Assembly (NCBI GenBank): GCA_910578975.1
Contig: CAJTRZ010000004.1
Coordinates: 62,001 to 126,000 of the forward strand
Direction of reading: 5' to 3'
Source of the DNA: an uncultured Eubacterium sp.
GTDB lineage: Bacteria > Bacillota > Clostridia > Lachnospirales > Lachnospiraceae
Length of the DNA stretch: 64,000 nucleotides
The notes under the pieces are model-generated. The model was not told the origin of the DNA. It made no database searches and saw nothing but the letters and a program-made list of their open reading frames with translations. Shown here in pieces: positions 8,716 through 18,028 of the stretch; position 1 is the first letter of the stretch, and every line of letters starts with the position of its first letter. Position numbers and translations under genes: made by a program.

Positions 8716-9003
8716 AATCTACGATTTGTAGTGGTGGGAAGAGATATAAAAGGAATATACGTAGGAAACATTGAATTTCATAAACTAATTTGTATATAAA
8801 AAAGAAGTAGGTAATTAAAACTAAAATTTGATTTCCAAATCAAATTTTAAGGATTCACGGAGGAGAATTCATATAAAGAATTCTCCGTAGTTGTATCCGG
8901 TGTTTTAAATTATTTACTTCTTTTTTATATCTACAAATGTTTATGAAATTTAGTTTCCAAGTGTATCCTTTTATACTCGGACCACCTCGACAAACCGGAA
9001 TTT
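8716..9003. repeat. Long-hairpin element 2 (about 290 bp)
   Basis: Arms at roughly 8722-8821 and 8902-8998 pair imperfectly, with strong blocks ATATAAAAGGA, AATTTCATAAAC and ATATAAAAAAGAAGTA. The loop holds a stem of AAAATTTGATTT type (8823-8848) and a perfect ACGGAGGAGAATTC-type stem (8857-8887). Its right end, read on the other strand, is AAATTCCGGTTTGTCGAG, nearly the same as the left end of element 1. It ends at the stop codon of the next, minus-strand gene. Confidence 0.78.
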
Positions 9004-9265
9004 ATTCTTCGATTACATAGAAATCTAAATAGTCAAAATCAATAGAATCAACAAAACTGTCCGCATAAAATCTTGTACGGGCAATTTTTTTAAACTCGTT
9101 AATATTTGTGTCAAGCCATATGGGATTGCTGAGGTCAAATTCTTCACAAATCATTTCAAGAGCCTGAAATATTTTATGAGTACGTGTATCATTTACATCT
9201 AATTCTATTGTGGTGCTTTGTAACATTTTATTATTTTTAAAGGTTCTGCCCCATACTCGAAACAT
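9002..9265 (-). CDS. Small acidic protein of unknown function
   Basis: An 87-residue protein starting MFRVWGRTF, with the ATG complementary to 9263-9265 chosen because TTAGGAGATTATAAT places AGGAG at ideal spacing; the frame opens six codons earlier. It is acidic at the C-terminus (many Asp, Glu and aromatic residues, ending DFYVIEE), with no signal peptide, membrane helix or metal motif. The alternation of short strands and a helix (about 30-48) suggests a small alpha/beta fold. I do not recognise a named family. It is divergent from gdpP. Confidence 0.7.
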   Translation of the reverse strand: MFRVWGRTFKNNKMLQSTTIELDVNDTRTHKIFQALEMICEEFDLSNPIWLDTNINEFKKIARTRFYADSFVDSIDFDYLDFYVIEE

Positions 9266-9396
9266 ATTATAATCTCCTAACATATAAACTGAATCAATTT
9301 TAAATTAAAAAGTTATTGTTGTAAAGAAGAAACTTAAAAAGTCATTTTTAGTCATCTACTTGAAAATTATTCGAATTATCTTCGCTACGTTTTACT

Positions 9397-9424
9397 TTGT
9401 TTCGCTACGAAAATGTGATATACT
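9397..9424 (+). promoter_or_regulatory. Probable promoter of gdpP-rplI-dnaB
   Basis: TTGTTT at 9397-9402, 16 bases, TATACT at 9419-9424. The nonamer TTCGCTACG occurs twice 20 bp apart (9381 and 9401), overlapping the -35, and could be an operator. The position supports the gdpP start at 9468. Confidence 0.45.
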
Positions 9425-9467
9425 AAACAATACTAGGCGTATTATGCCTGTTAGTGAGGTAAAAGAT

Positions 9468-11519
9468 ATGGGGAATAATAAAGTAAAAGTGCGAGGCAAT
9501 TTATTACATTATATTAAATGGCCATTGTATTTAAACATTATTTGGATCGTGTTTGTGGGGCTTGGGTATGTAGTCAATATCAAAGCCGGTGCAATTATGA
9601 CCTTTGCAGAAATAGTTTATTTTATAATTACTATTTCCGTTTATTTTGTGTTTAAGCAGAATATTATGAAAAACTTAGTTGATTTTGGAGCAGAGTATAG
9701 TCATATTCAACATCAAATGTTGCATGATATGGAGATTCCATACAGTTTGCTAGATGAACATGGAAGGATTTTGTGGACAAATACACAGATGGATGTAATC
9801 TGTGGAGATAAGTCCGTAAAAAATAAATTAGTTACTGCTGTATTTACAGATATGAAAAAAGAAGTTCTGACTTTTGATGAGAAAGGCAGAAATGAGATTG
9901 AAATTAAATTTGAAGAGCATGTATATAAAATCATTTTGAAGAGATTTTCTATGAATGATTTAAAAGAAAACGATTTAGCGGAGGCATTAACAAGTACAGA
10001 GAATAGCTTAATATCTATGTATATGTTTGATGAGACTTTAGTTCATAAGTTAACAAAGGAAAATAAGGGTGAGAAGTCTGTAACAGGACATATTTATATT
10101 GATAATTATGATGAGGTTCTTCAAAGTGTGGAGGCAACCAGAAGAACGTTGCTTGTTGCGCTGATTGATAGAAAAATAAATAAATATTTTGCACAGTATG
10201 ATGGAATTGTCAGGAAACTGGAGAATGACAAATATTTTGTAGTTTTTAAAACGAAATATATTAATAAAATGCAGACGAATAAGTTTTCTATTCTTGATGA
10301 AGTAAAGACAGTTAATATCGGAAACGGACTGCCTGTAACACTCAGCATCGGTATTGGAATGGGAGGAAACGGACTGGTAGACAATTATGATCTGGCTACA
10401 GCTGCGATTGATATGGCATTAGGCCGTGGCGGAGATCAGGCAGTTTTGAAAGATGGAAATAAATTGTATTTTTATGGTGGAAAATCAAAATCCGTTGAAA
10501 AGAATACGAAGGTTAAGTCCAGAGTCATGGCAACAGCTTTTAGGGATTTGATTGAGACAAAAGAGACGATTTATATTATGGGGCATCATATAGGAGATAA
10601 TGATTCGTTTGGTGCGTCAGTTGGTTTTTATAGAATAGCAAAAACCATTGGAAAAGAAGTACATATTGTACTGGGAGAAGTGAGCAGCAGTGTAGTTCCG
10701 TTGGTTGATACTTTCAGAGAGTCTGAATTTTATGAAGAAGATATGTTTATATCAGGAAGTGACGCTGCAGCAAATATCGGGAAAAATGATGCCTTAATTA
10801 TTGTTGATTGTAGCAGGGCAGGTTATACAGAATATCCAGAACTGGTTCGAAGAACACAATGTCTGCTGGTATTTGACCATCACAGACAGGCAGAGGACGT
10901 AATAGATAATGCACAGCTATCATATATTGAATTAGCATCGTCGTCTACTTGTGAGATGGTTGTTGAAATTATGCAGTATATTCCTGAGACAGTTAAGATT
11001 AATAAGTTAGAGGCAGAGGCGGTATATGGTGGAATTATGATTGATACGAATAATTTCACAAATAGAACAGGAGTCAGAACTTTTGAAGCAGCGGCATTTT
11101 TGAAAAGAAATGGTGCAGATATTACAAAGGTTCGAAGGATGTTTCGGGATGATATTGGAGAGTATAAGGCGAAAGCTACAGCAATTCAGAATACAGAAAT
11201 TTACAAAGATGAGTATGCAATATCAGTCTGCACAGCAAAAGAAGTGTCCTCTCCGACGGTAATAGGAGCACAGGCAGCAAATGAGCTGCTTAATGTAAAA
11301 GGTGTTAAAGCATCATTTGTATGTACTGCATATAATGATCAAGTCTATATTAGCGCGAGGTCGCTTGACAAAATAAATGTGCAGTTAATTATGGAAGAGT
11401 TTGGTGGTGGCGGTCATATGAATCTGGCTGGAGCGCAGGTAAAGGATCAGTCATTGGGAGAAGTTATACAGCAGCTAAAAAATATAATTAGTAAAAGAAT
11501 AGAGGAAGGTGATTTTTAA
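9468..11519 (+). CDS. gdpP: Cyclic-di-AMP phosphodiesterase GdpP
   Basis: A 683-residue membrane enzyme that hydrolyses c-di-AMP. Order: two membrane helices (about 15-65), a PAS-like domain, a degenerate GGDEF domain (about 190-335, without the GGDEF signature), then DHH and DHHA1 domains. Metal and catalytic motifs are visible: MGHHIGDNDSFGA, IVDCSRAG, VFDHHRQ, GIMIDTNNFTNRTG, and GGGGHMNLAGAQ at the end. ATG 9468 follows GAGG and fits the length of characterised GdpP (about 660); earlier in-frame starts (9360, 9444) lack a ribosome site and 9360 precedes the likely promoter. It overlaps rplI by one base, the common gdpP-rplI-dnaB arrangement of Firmicutes. Confidence 0.95.
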   Translation: MGNNKVKVRGNLLHYIKWPLYLNIIWIVFVGLGYVVNIKAGAIMTFAEIVYFIITISVYFVFKQNIMKNLVDFGAEYSHIQHQMLHDMEIPYSLLDEHGRILWTNTQMDVICGDKSVKNKLVTAVFTDMKKEVLTFDEKGRNEIEIKFEEHVYKIILKRFSMNDLKENDLAEALTSTENSLISMYMFDETLVHKLTKENKGEKSVTGHIYIDNYDEVLQSVEATRRTLLVALIDRKINKYFAQYDGIVRKLENDKYFVVFKTKYINKMQTNKFSILDEVKTVNIGNGLPVTLSIGIGMGGNGLVDNYDLATAAIDMALGRGGDQAVLKDGNKLYFYGGKSKSVEKNTKVKSRVMATAFRDLIETKETIYIMGHHIGDNDSFGASVGFYRIAKTIGKEVHIVLGEVSSSVVPLVDTFRESEFYEEDMFISGSDAAANIGKNDALIIVDCSRAGYTEYPELVRRTQCLLVFDHHRQAEDVIDNAQLSYIELASSSTCEMVVEIMQYIPETVKINKLEAEAVYGGIMIDTNNFTNRTGVRTFEAAAFLKRNGADITKVRRMFRDDIGEYKAKATAIQNTEIYKDEYAISVCTAKEVSSPTVIGAQAANELLNVKGVKASFVCTAYNDQVYISARSLDKINVQLIMEEFGGGGHMNLAGAQVKDQSLGEVIQQLKNIISKRIEEGDF

Positions 11520-11965
11520 TGAAAGTTATTTTATTGGAAGATGTTAAGACATTAGGGAAAAAGGGACAAGTAGTAGAAGTTAATGATGGATATGCCAGAA
11601 ATTTTATATTAAAGAAAAACTTAGGCCTTGAGGCGACAGGAAAGAATCTTAATGACTTAAAGTTACAGCAGAAAAATGCTGAAAAAGTTGCAAAAGAAAA
11701 ACTCGAAGCAGCTCAGGCTGTAGCAAAAGATTTAGAAGATAAATCTATAACAGTTAAAATTCAGGCTGGTGTAGAAGGAAAGGTATTTGGTTCTATTTCC
11801 AGCAAGGAGATTGCGTTAGAGGCAAAGAAGCAGTTAAATATGGAAATTGATAAAAAGAAAATTGTAATTCCGGATGCAATCAAATCACTTGGAACATATA
11901 ATGTGAATATCAAGTTACATAAAGATGTAGTAGGAACACTAGCAGTGAAAGTAATTGCAAAATAA
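11519..11965 (+). CDS. rplI: 50S ribosomal protein L9
   Basis: A 148-residue large-subunit protein. It begins MKVILLEDVKTLGKKGQ and contains the L9 signature around GYARNFILKKN, then the long linking helix and the C-terminal RNA-binding domain. The ATG shares one base with the gdpP stop (TAATG), so translation is probably coupled; dnaB follows after 26 bases. Confidence 0.98.
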   Translation: MKVILLEDVKTLGKKGQVVEVNDGYARNFILKKNLGLEATGKNLNDLKLQQKNAEKVAKEKLEAAQAVAKDLEDKSITVKIQAGVEGKVFGSISSKEIALEAKKQLNMEIDKKKIVIPDAIKSLGTYNVNIKLHKDVVGTLAVKVIAK

Positions 11966-11991
11966 TGTACTGATGAAACGGAGAAAGGTTT

Positions 11992-13335
11992 ATGGATGAG
12001 GCAGTTGTAAAAAGAATAATGCCCCATAGTAATGAGGCAGAGCAGGCAGTAATCGGTTCTATGATTATGGATGCTGAAGCTATTACGGTTGCGCTGGAAA
12101 AATTATCAGATAGTGATTTTTATAACAAGCAATATGGTTCCTTATTTAAGGCCATGGTGGAATTATATAATGAGGGACGAGAGTGTGATCTCGTTACAAT
12201 AAAAACGAAGTTAGAAGAGATGGAAGTACCATCAGAAGTGATTAGTATTGACTTTATTCGAAATATCTTAGATATGGTGCCAACTTCAGCGAATATTAAG
12301 CAGTATGCTGAGATTGTATATGAAAAGTCGGTAATGCGTAATCTAATCCGTGCAAATGAGAATATTGCAAATACATGTTACGCAGGAAATAAACCATTAG
12401 ATGCAATTTTGGAAGAAACAGAAAAGAACATTTTTGATTTGATTCAGACTGGAAATACTGGAGATTATGTGCCGGTAAGACAGATTGTATTGAATGTTTT
12501 TGACAAAATTGAGCAGGCGGCACAAACGAAAGGAACGATTACAGGGCTTGAAACCGGATTTAGAAAGTTAGATACTCAGCTATCAGGGCTTCAGCCGTCA
12601 GATCTTATTTTGCTTGCTGCAAGACCATCGGTTGGTAAAACAGCATTTGTATTGAATATTACAGAGACAATTGCGGTAAGGCATAATATTCCGGTAGCGA
12701 TATTTAGTTTGGAGATGTCAAGTGAACAGTTGATAAACCGTATTCTCTCACAGCATTCTATGGTTAGCTCCCAGAAAATTCGTATTGGCGATTTGAGTGA
12801 CAGCGAATGGGAGAATATTGTAGAGTCAGCAAATATTATTGGAAATTCTAATATTATTATAGACGATACCCCGGGTATTAGTATTGGAGAAATGCGTTCA
12901 AAGTGTAGAAAATTTAAACTAGAAAAGGATATACAGTTAGTTATTGTGGATTATCTCCAGTTAATGACTACGAATACCCCGCATGGAAGTCGTGAGCAGG
13001 AAATTTCAGAAATTTCCAGAACATTGAAAGGTATTGCGAGAGAGTTAAACGTGCCGGTTATTGCGTTGTCGCAGTTGAACAGAGCATCTGAGACAAGAGA
13101 AGATAGGAAACCGATTATGGCAGATTTGCGTGAATCCGGTTCTATTGAGCAGGATGCCGATGTGGTTATGCTACTGTCCAGATTCTATGATAGAGAAAAG
13201 AAGGAAGAGGATAGAAATAGAATTATTTTAAATGTTGCAAAGCAGAGAAATGGTCCGGTTGGAGAGGTGGAACTGGTATGGCTGCCACAGTATACGAAAT
13301 TTAAGGATGCTGAATTACCGGGAGACCAGATTTAA
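11992..13335 (+). CDS. dnaB: Replicative DNA helicase DnaB
   Basis: A 447-residue hexameric 5'-3' helicase of the replication fork. N-terminal domain (MPHSNEAEQAVIGSM) binds primase; the RecA-like domain has Walker A ARPSVGKTAF near residue 210, SLEMSSEQL, Walker B LVIVDYLQLM and the conserved end of the ATPase core RESGSIEQDADVVMLL. The length is normal and no intein is present. It closes the gdpP-rplI-dnaB operon and is followed by a terminator. Confidence 0.97.
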   Translation: MDEAVVKRIMPHSNEAEQAVIGSMIMDAEAITVALEKLSDSDFYNKQYGSLFKAMVELYNEGRECDLVTIKTKLEEMEVPSEVISIDFIRNILDMVPTSANIKQYAEIVYEKSVMRNLIRANENIANTCYAGNKPLDAILEETEKNIFDLIQTGNTGDYVPVRQIVLNVFDKIEQAAQTKGTITGLETGFRKLDTQLSGLQPSDLILLAARPSVGKTAFVLNITETIAVRHNIPVAIFSLEMSSEQLINRILSQHSMVSSQKIRIGDLSDSEWENIVESANIIGNSNIIIDDTPGISIGEMRSKCRKFKLEKDIQLVIVDYLQLMTTNTPHGSREQEISEISRTLKGIARELNVPVIALSQLNRASETREDRKPIMADLRESGSIEQDADVVMLLSRFYDREKKEEDRNRIILNVAKQRNGPVGEVELVWLPQYTKFKDAELPGDQI

Positions 13336-13440
13336 TATTAAGCGTGTGGCAGGAATTTTATTTGTTCGACATTTACGCAAAAGGTTACAAAATTTGCAGT
13401 GATATAAGTGTTGAACGGTACATATAATTAGATTTATAAT

Positions 13441-13473
13441 AGAGTTGTTCTTAGGGGGACAACTCTTTTTTTG
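13441..13473 (+). terminator. Terminator after dnaB
   Basis: Eight-base stem AGAGTTGT/ACAACTCT around a ten-base loop, followed by a run of seven T. Confidence 0.85.
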
Positions 13474-13537
13474 CGTATTAGGAGCATAATAAATTGTTTG
13501 AAAAGAGAGAGTTTCACGGTAATGTAAGGAGGTTAAA

Positions 13538-14299
13538 ATGGGGGAAAAACGATATATTATATCAGATGCTTCGAAAATGTTAGGAGTGGAGTCACATGTT
13601 TTAAGATATTGGGAAGAGGAGTTGAATGTGGTGATTCCGAGAAATGAAATGGGACATCGATACTACACAGACAATCATATTAATTTGTTAAAAAATGTAA
13701 GGGATCTAAAAAACCAGGGGTATAGTCTTAGAACAATCAAAATGATGTTGACAGATCCCGATACCAGGGAGGGTGAGACACATAACGCCAGAGCAGGCAT
13801 GTCTATGCCGCTTACTGCCAGGGAGGTCAGTGCACCGGTGATGCAACAGTCTGTGAGTGTGGAAAACACAGGTATGGTAAGTGGATATAATAATATGGCA
13901 GGAAAAGGAGTTGCAGAACAGGGAGCATCGGGGAGTAAGATGGAACAGTTTCAGGCTATTATGAATAAAGTGGTATGTAAAGCATTAAAAGAAAGTGCTT
14001 CGGAGTTAGGAAAAGAAGTCAGTGGTAACGTTAGTGAAACGGTTCTAAAGGAAATGAATTATCTGATACGGACTCAGGATGAACGGGAAGAAGAGCGGTT
14101 TAAAAAACTGGATGAAGCAATGCGTTCTAAACAGAAAATGAGCAGAAAAGATAAAAAGAAACAGGTAAAAGCAGAAAAGCTACTCTTAAAGAAAACAAAA
14201 AAACAGGAACAGAAAGAGAAACAGGAAAAACAAAAAAAGGCGGCTGCAGAAAAGAAAAAGCAGGATTTACATATTGGTAAAAAAGTTGTAACAGAATAA
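13538..14299 (+). CDS. MerR-type DNA-binding protein with lysine-rich tail
   Basis: A 253-residue protein starting at ATG 13538 after AAGGAGG. Residues about 4-70 are a MerR-type winged helix (ISDASKMLGVESHVLRYWEE, GHRYYTDNHI, LRTIKMML). Residues 75-145 look disordered; 150-200 are helical, and the last 60 residues are extremely lysine-rich (KKTKKQEQKEKQEKQKKAAA). The tail suggests non-specific DNA or membrane association, so this may be an architectural or RacA-like chromosome protein rather than a classical effector-sensing MerR activator; that is inference. It stands alone, with a terminator on both sides. Confidence 0.8.
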   Translation: MGEKRYIISDASKMLGVESHVLRYWEEELNVVIPRNEMGHRYYTDNHINLLKNVRDLKNQGYSLRTIKMMLTDPDTREGETHNARAGMSMPLTAREVSAPVMQQSVSVENTGMVSGYNNMAGKGVAEQGASGSKMEQFQAIMNKVVCKALKESASELGKEVSGNVSETVLKEMNYLIRTQDEREEERFKKLDEAMRSKQKMSRKDKKKQVKAEKLLLKKTKKQEQKEKQEKQKKAAAEKKKQDLHIGKKVVTE

Positions 14300-14304
14300 A
14301 TAAG

Positions 14305-14336
14305 AAAAGAGACCACCAATTTGGCAGGTCTCTTTT
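14305..14336. terminator. Shared terminator between MerR-type gene and ferredoxin
   Basis: Stem AAAAGAGACC/GGTCTCTTTT with a twelve-base loop; A-run on one side and T-run on the other serve both convergent genes. Confidence 0.85.
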
Positions 14337-14343
14337 AATTTAA

Positions 14344-14517
14344 TTAAGCATCTAATTCAATAGAACCTGTAGGGCAAGCGCCTGTACAAGCTCCACATTC
14401 GATACATGCAGCTTCATCGATAACGAAAACTCCGTCACCTTCTGAAATAGCACCAACTGGGCAGGCACCTGCGCATGCACCACAACCGATGCATCCATCG
14501 TTAATTTTGTAAGCCAT
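14344..14517 (-). CDS. 2[4Fe-4S] ferredoxin
   Basis: A 57-residue electron carrier beginning MAYKINDGCIGCGACAGACP, with two CxxCxxCxxxCP cluster motifs (the second CIECGACTGACP) and a very acidic surface, the classic clostridial ferredoxin of low-potential metabolism. Start ATG is complementary to 14515-14517, with TAAAGGAGG eight bases upstream. It faces the MerR-type gene across a shared terminator. Confidence 0.96.
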   Translation of the reverse strand: MAYKINDGCIGCGACAGACPVGAISEGDGVFVIDEAACIECGACTGACPTGSIELDA

Positions 14518-15024
14518 TGTATAAGCCTCCTTTAAGTTTTATAGAAATATAATAATACAATTGCCGACATAATGCAACAATATAATATTTTACATTAATA
14601 GAAATATGTACTATGAAGTTCGTATATTGCAAAAGAAATTTGTTTGTCCACACATAATTATATTATAGAATATATTTATATATGCAGACAAATTCATTTT
14701 TAAAATAGTTACCATAAACTTTGATGAAAATAGTTTTTTAATTTATTTTTATGTCGAAATAGCAAACAATAAATGTGTTTTTCAGAAGAACACTGTCATA
14801 AAAAGTCAGATTACATCGTAAAATAAACAAAAATGAAACTAATAGTAATATTAATTGACGTTAAACATAAACTATAGTTACTTTTTTCGTAAAAAATATC
14901 TATCTATAATAAATTAATGTAATAAAATAAATAAGTGTTATAAACAAAGAAGGAAGGAGATTTTCTAGTAAAAATTGTTTTTAAAATGCTTATTAAAGTT
15001 TAATAATGTTAAGGAGTAGAAAGT
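14518..15024. other. AT-rich region upstream of spo0A
   Basis: About 500 bases without an open frame I trust. It holds the ferredoxin leader (strong ribosome site), a TGTCGAA heptamer at 14752-14758, and a TATAAT at 14905-14910 with only a weak -35. The heptamer matches the known Spo0A box and could mark self-regulation of spo0A, but a seven-base match is expected by chance several times in a window this size. Nothing else stands out. Confidence 0.5.
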
Positions 15025-15876
15025 ATGAAAAAACTAAAAGTACTGGTTGCAGATAATCAGGTGGCTGTAAGGCAGCAATTATTACAAGAGCTAAGAAAGG
15101 ATAATTACATTGAGATTGTGGGGGCAGTCGACAATGGAAAAGAGGCATATGAAATATTTGAAAGAGAAGAGCCTAACATTGTAATATTTGATTTGTTGTT
15201 ACCTATTTATGATGGATATGTATTGTTAAGTAAGATGAATGAGCATGGTGTTAATAATAATCAGAAACTAGTCATGACGACACCACTTACTAATAATATG
15301 TTAGTAAGTGAAGCTTTTAATCAGGGGGTAGATTATGTGTTAACTAAACCTTATGATGTAAGGGCAATATCTGTTCAGCTTAGAATGATATATAACAGGA
15401 TGAATCAGACGGTAGATCATGGAAGCATAATGACAGATAGTAGTGTTAGAAAAATCAAAAATGTAAATATGGATAGAATAAATAGCAGCAGTGAATTTGA
15501 TAGAATTTATCAAAAGTTGGATGAAATTATCTCGAACCGATTAAATGAAATAGGAATTCCTGTACGTCTAAAAGGTTATAATTTTATAATAACAGCAGTA
15601 AAAGAGGTATTGGGAAATGATGGAAAGTTAGAAGCGGTTACAAAAGTCCTTTATCCTGATGTAGCTAGAAAACATGGTTCTACACCACAGAGAGTAGAGA
15701 AAGCCATTCGTCATGCGATAGAAGTAGCATGGATGATTGATGAGAATAATCCGATACATAAAGAATTCAAATATATTATGGGGGTGGGCAAAGATAGACC
15801 AACAAACTCTGAGTTTATCGCAAAACTTACTCAGGATGTAAGACTTAAATACTATAAGCAGACAGTAGCATGCTGA
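15025..15876 (+). CDS. spo0A: Sporulation master regulator Spo0A
   Basis: A 283-residue response regulator that governs entry into sporulation. The receiver domain (1-125) has the phospho-accepting Asp in VIFDLLLPIYDG and the conserved Lys in VLTKPYD. The C-terminal Spo0A DNA-binding domain (about 165-275) has EIGIPVRLKGYNF and the recognition helix GSTPQRVEKAIRHAIEVAW, close to characterised Spo0A. Start ATG follows AAGGAGTAG. One oddity: the acidic pocket reads VADNQ, where most Spo0A have VADDN, so one metal-binding Asp is Asn. The usual neighbour spoIVB is absent; a convergent kinase/regulator pair lies downstream with only 20 bases between. Confidence 0.95.
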   Translation: MKKLKVLVADNQVAVRQQLLQELRKDNYIEIVGAVDNGKEAYEIFEREEPNIVIFDLLLPIYDGYVLLSKMNEHGVNNNQKLVMTTPLTNNMLVSEAFNQGVDYVLTKPYDVRAISVQLRMIYNRMNQTVDHGSIMTDSSVRKIKNVNMDRINSSSEFDRIYQKLDEIISNRLNEIGIPVRLKGYNFIITAVKEVLGNDGKLEAVTKVLYPDVARKHGSTPQRVEKAIRHAIEVAWMIDENNPIHKEFKYIMGVGKDRPTNSEFIAKLTQDVRLKYYKQTVAC

Positions 15877-15896
15877 TAGTATTTAAGCTATAAAAG

Positions 15897-17321
15897 TTAT
15901 TTTTTTGCCCGTTTTAATGAAAAAACAAATTCCGTGCCGACACCCTCAGTGCTGATAACGTCAATATGTTCGTTATGAGCCATTATAATTTCTTTTACAA
16001 TGGCAAGACCGATACCGGAACCGGTCTTGTCACGGCCACGGGATAAATCTGTCTTATAGAAACGCTGCCAGATTTTATCAAGACTTCCAGCCGGTATTCC
16101 CATACCAAAGTCTTTGACTGAGCAGTAAATTTTATCTCCTCTATTGTAGATTTTAATAATTATTTTAGAACCTGCATTACTGAATTTAATCGCATTATCT
16201 AATAGATTATATAAAATCTGTTCAATCTTTCCCTTATCTGCATAAGCATTATAATGTTTTGGAGGAAATTGAATAATAAGTTCAATATGTTTCTTTTCAC
16301 AGCTTCCCTGAAATGTTTCTACAGTAGATGCCACCACATTTTCCATATTAAACTCCTCGAAAATAAGTTCAGGTCCTGTGCTGCTCCAACTATTCAGGTC
16401 TCGAAGACCGGTAGTTAATTTTTCTAATCGGTTTGCTTCTGATAAAACAATAGATAGATATTTGTTATGTTCCTCAGGTGGAATTGTTCCATCCATCATT
16501 GCCTCAATATAACCTTTAATAGAAGTTAGAGGTGAACGAAAATCGTGAGAGATATTAGAAATAAAGTTTTTCTGATATTCTCTGGAGTTGTTTAACTGTT
16601 TGGACATATATTTTAATGAACTGGCAACATCCCCGATTTCATCATCATTGTTTACTTTAAGACCATCGTAATTAAAATTTCCTTTGGCATATTCCATAGC
16701 CGCCAGACGAATCTGTTTTAGGGGCAGATAGATAAACCACATAAAATTAAAGAAAATAATTAAAGATAATATCAGTATAATCACATAGGTCACAAAGAAA
16801 ATAAATGTCACATCATAACTGCTTTTCTTGATAAAGGAAGTTGGCATATGTGCTACGACATAGCCGTAAATCGAATTATTTTTCTCAATGTTATGAACAA
16901 CACTTAATGTATTTGTTTTGTATATGTTGTATAGCTTATTTATTCTGTATTTTCCCTTAGTATAGTCCTTTGGATTAAAATCTTCGATTACAATGTTGTT
17001 TGCATCTGTACTAAGGGTTTGTGTTTTATCAGTTGTAAAAATTAATTTCTTTTTACTGTCTAAAATAAGAATATTGCAGTCAAGCACTTCATTAAAATCA
17101 CTAAAGAATTCATCAGGATTTTCAATATCATCTAAAGAAGATTCTGTTACATGGGCAATGTTTTCAGCAACAATTGCAGAATAGTTGTTTAGTTGTTTTG
17201 CATCTTCCTGTAATAAATGGTTATATATCAGATTGGTAGACCAATAAGTAATTAATAAAAATCCCAAAACTGCAAAAGAAAAATATCCAATAAAAAATTT
17301 GGTTAAGATAGAATTTTTCAT
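15897..17321 (-). CDS. Sensor histidine kinase of an OmpR-type pair
   Basis: A 474-residue membrane kinase. Two membrane helices (about 8-28 and 175-200) flank an extracytoplasmic sensor of about 145 residues; then HAMP (about 200-250), HisKA with NISHDFRSPLTS carrying the phospho-histidine, and HATPase_c with N-box DNAIKFSNAG, GMGIP and GSGIGLAIVKEI. It phosphorylates the regulator encoded just upstream on the same strand; the genes overlap by one base (TAATG). The stimulus is not evident. The sensor region has no family I recognise. Confidence 0.93.
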   Translation of the reverse strand: MKNSILTKFFIGYFSFAVLGFLLITYWSTNLIYNHLLQEDAKQLNNYSAIVAENIAHVTESSLDDIENPDEFFSDFNEVLDCNILILDSKKKLIFTTDKTQTLSTDANNIVIEDFNPKDYTKGKYRINKLYNIYKTNTLSVVHNIEKNNSIYGYVVAHMPTSFIKKSSYDVTFIFFVTYVIILILSLIIFFNFMWFIYLPLKQIRLAAMEYAKGNFNYDGLKVNNDDEIGDVASSLKYMSKQLNNSREYQKNFISNISHDFRSPLTSIKGYIEAMMDGTIPPEEHNKYLSIVLSEANRLEKLTTGLRDLNSWSSTGPELIFEEFNMENVVASTVETFQGSCEKKHIELIIQFPPKHYNAYADKGKIEQILYNLLDNAIKFSNAGSKIIIKIYNRGDKIYCSVKDFGMGIPAGSLDKIWQRFYKTDLSRGRDKTGSGIGLAIVKEIIMAHNEHIDVISTEGVGTEFVFSLKRAKK

Positions 17322-18028
17322 TATTTACTATGTACCTCGAATCTATAACCTACACTCCATACTGTTCCAATAGACCATTCATCTGTGTCGGAAATTTTCT
17401 CACGGATTCTCTTGATGTGAACGTCTACAGTTCTGGTATCACCTGCATATTCATATCCCCAGATGTGGTCTAAAAGTTGTTCACGGGTAAATACCTGATT
17501 AGGAGATGATGCAAGGAAAAACAGTAATTCAATTTCCCTTGGAGTCATTTCTACCGGAACTCCTTTGTATAAGACTTCATAATTGGATAAGTTTATGATT
17601 AAATCCTTATATTCAACACATTTATCTGACGCTGGTCTCGAAGGTTCATTGACGGGAGCGGTATATCGTCTCAGAACGGCTTTGACTCTGGCAACCAATT
17701 CTTTGGAGTCAAAAGGTTTTATCATATAATCATCTGCCCCCAGTTCCAATCCCAAAACTTTGTCAAAAACTTCTGTTTTGGCAGAAAGCATAATGATAGG
17801 AACTTTGGAATCTTTTCGTATCTCACGACATACTTCGTATCCGTCTATACCGGGAAGCATAATGTCAAGCAGGACAAGGTCCGGATTATAATTTTTAAAT
17901 GTATTAAGAGCGGACTGTCCATCATGTTCTGTTTTGGTTTCAAAACATTCTTTTGTTAAATAAAGTGAGATAAGATTTGCAATGTTTTCATCATCGTCAA
18001 CAATTAATATTTTCTGTTTTATAGCCAT
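17321..18028 (-). CDS. OmpR-family response regulator
   Basis: A 235-residue two-domain regulator. The receiver has DDDEN, LVLLDIMLPGIDG with the phospho-Asp, and IKPFDSKELV; the C-terminal winged helix has TPREIELLFFLA and the recognition region VDVHIKRIREKI. It is the partner of the overlapping histidine kinase. The domain order, sequence and position resemble clostridial regulators of cell-envelope responses, but the target genes are not visible here. Confidence 0.95.
   Translation of the reverse strand: MAIKQKILIVDDDENIANLISLYLTKECFETKTEHDGQSALNTFKNYNPDLVLLDIMLPGIDGYEVCREIRKDSKVPIIMLSAKTEVFDKVLGLELGADDYMIKPFDSKELVARVKAVLRRYTAPVNEPSRPASDKCVEYKDLIINLSNYEVLYKGVPVEMTPREIELLFFLASSPNQVFTREQLLDHIWGYEYAGDTRTVDVHIKRIREKISDTDEWSIGTVWSVGYRFEVHSK

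Noticed and set aside
8269..8771. Minus-strand frames of about 70 codons after pgi
   Set aside because: They arise from the long-hairpin arms and overlap the pgi end; no ribosome site.
13363..13369. Spo0A-box-like heptamers TTCGACA/TGTCGAA at 13363, 30301 and 46192
   Set aside because: A seven-base match is expected several times in a window of this composition; only the copy upstream of spo0A has positional support, and even that is weak.
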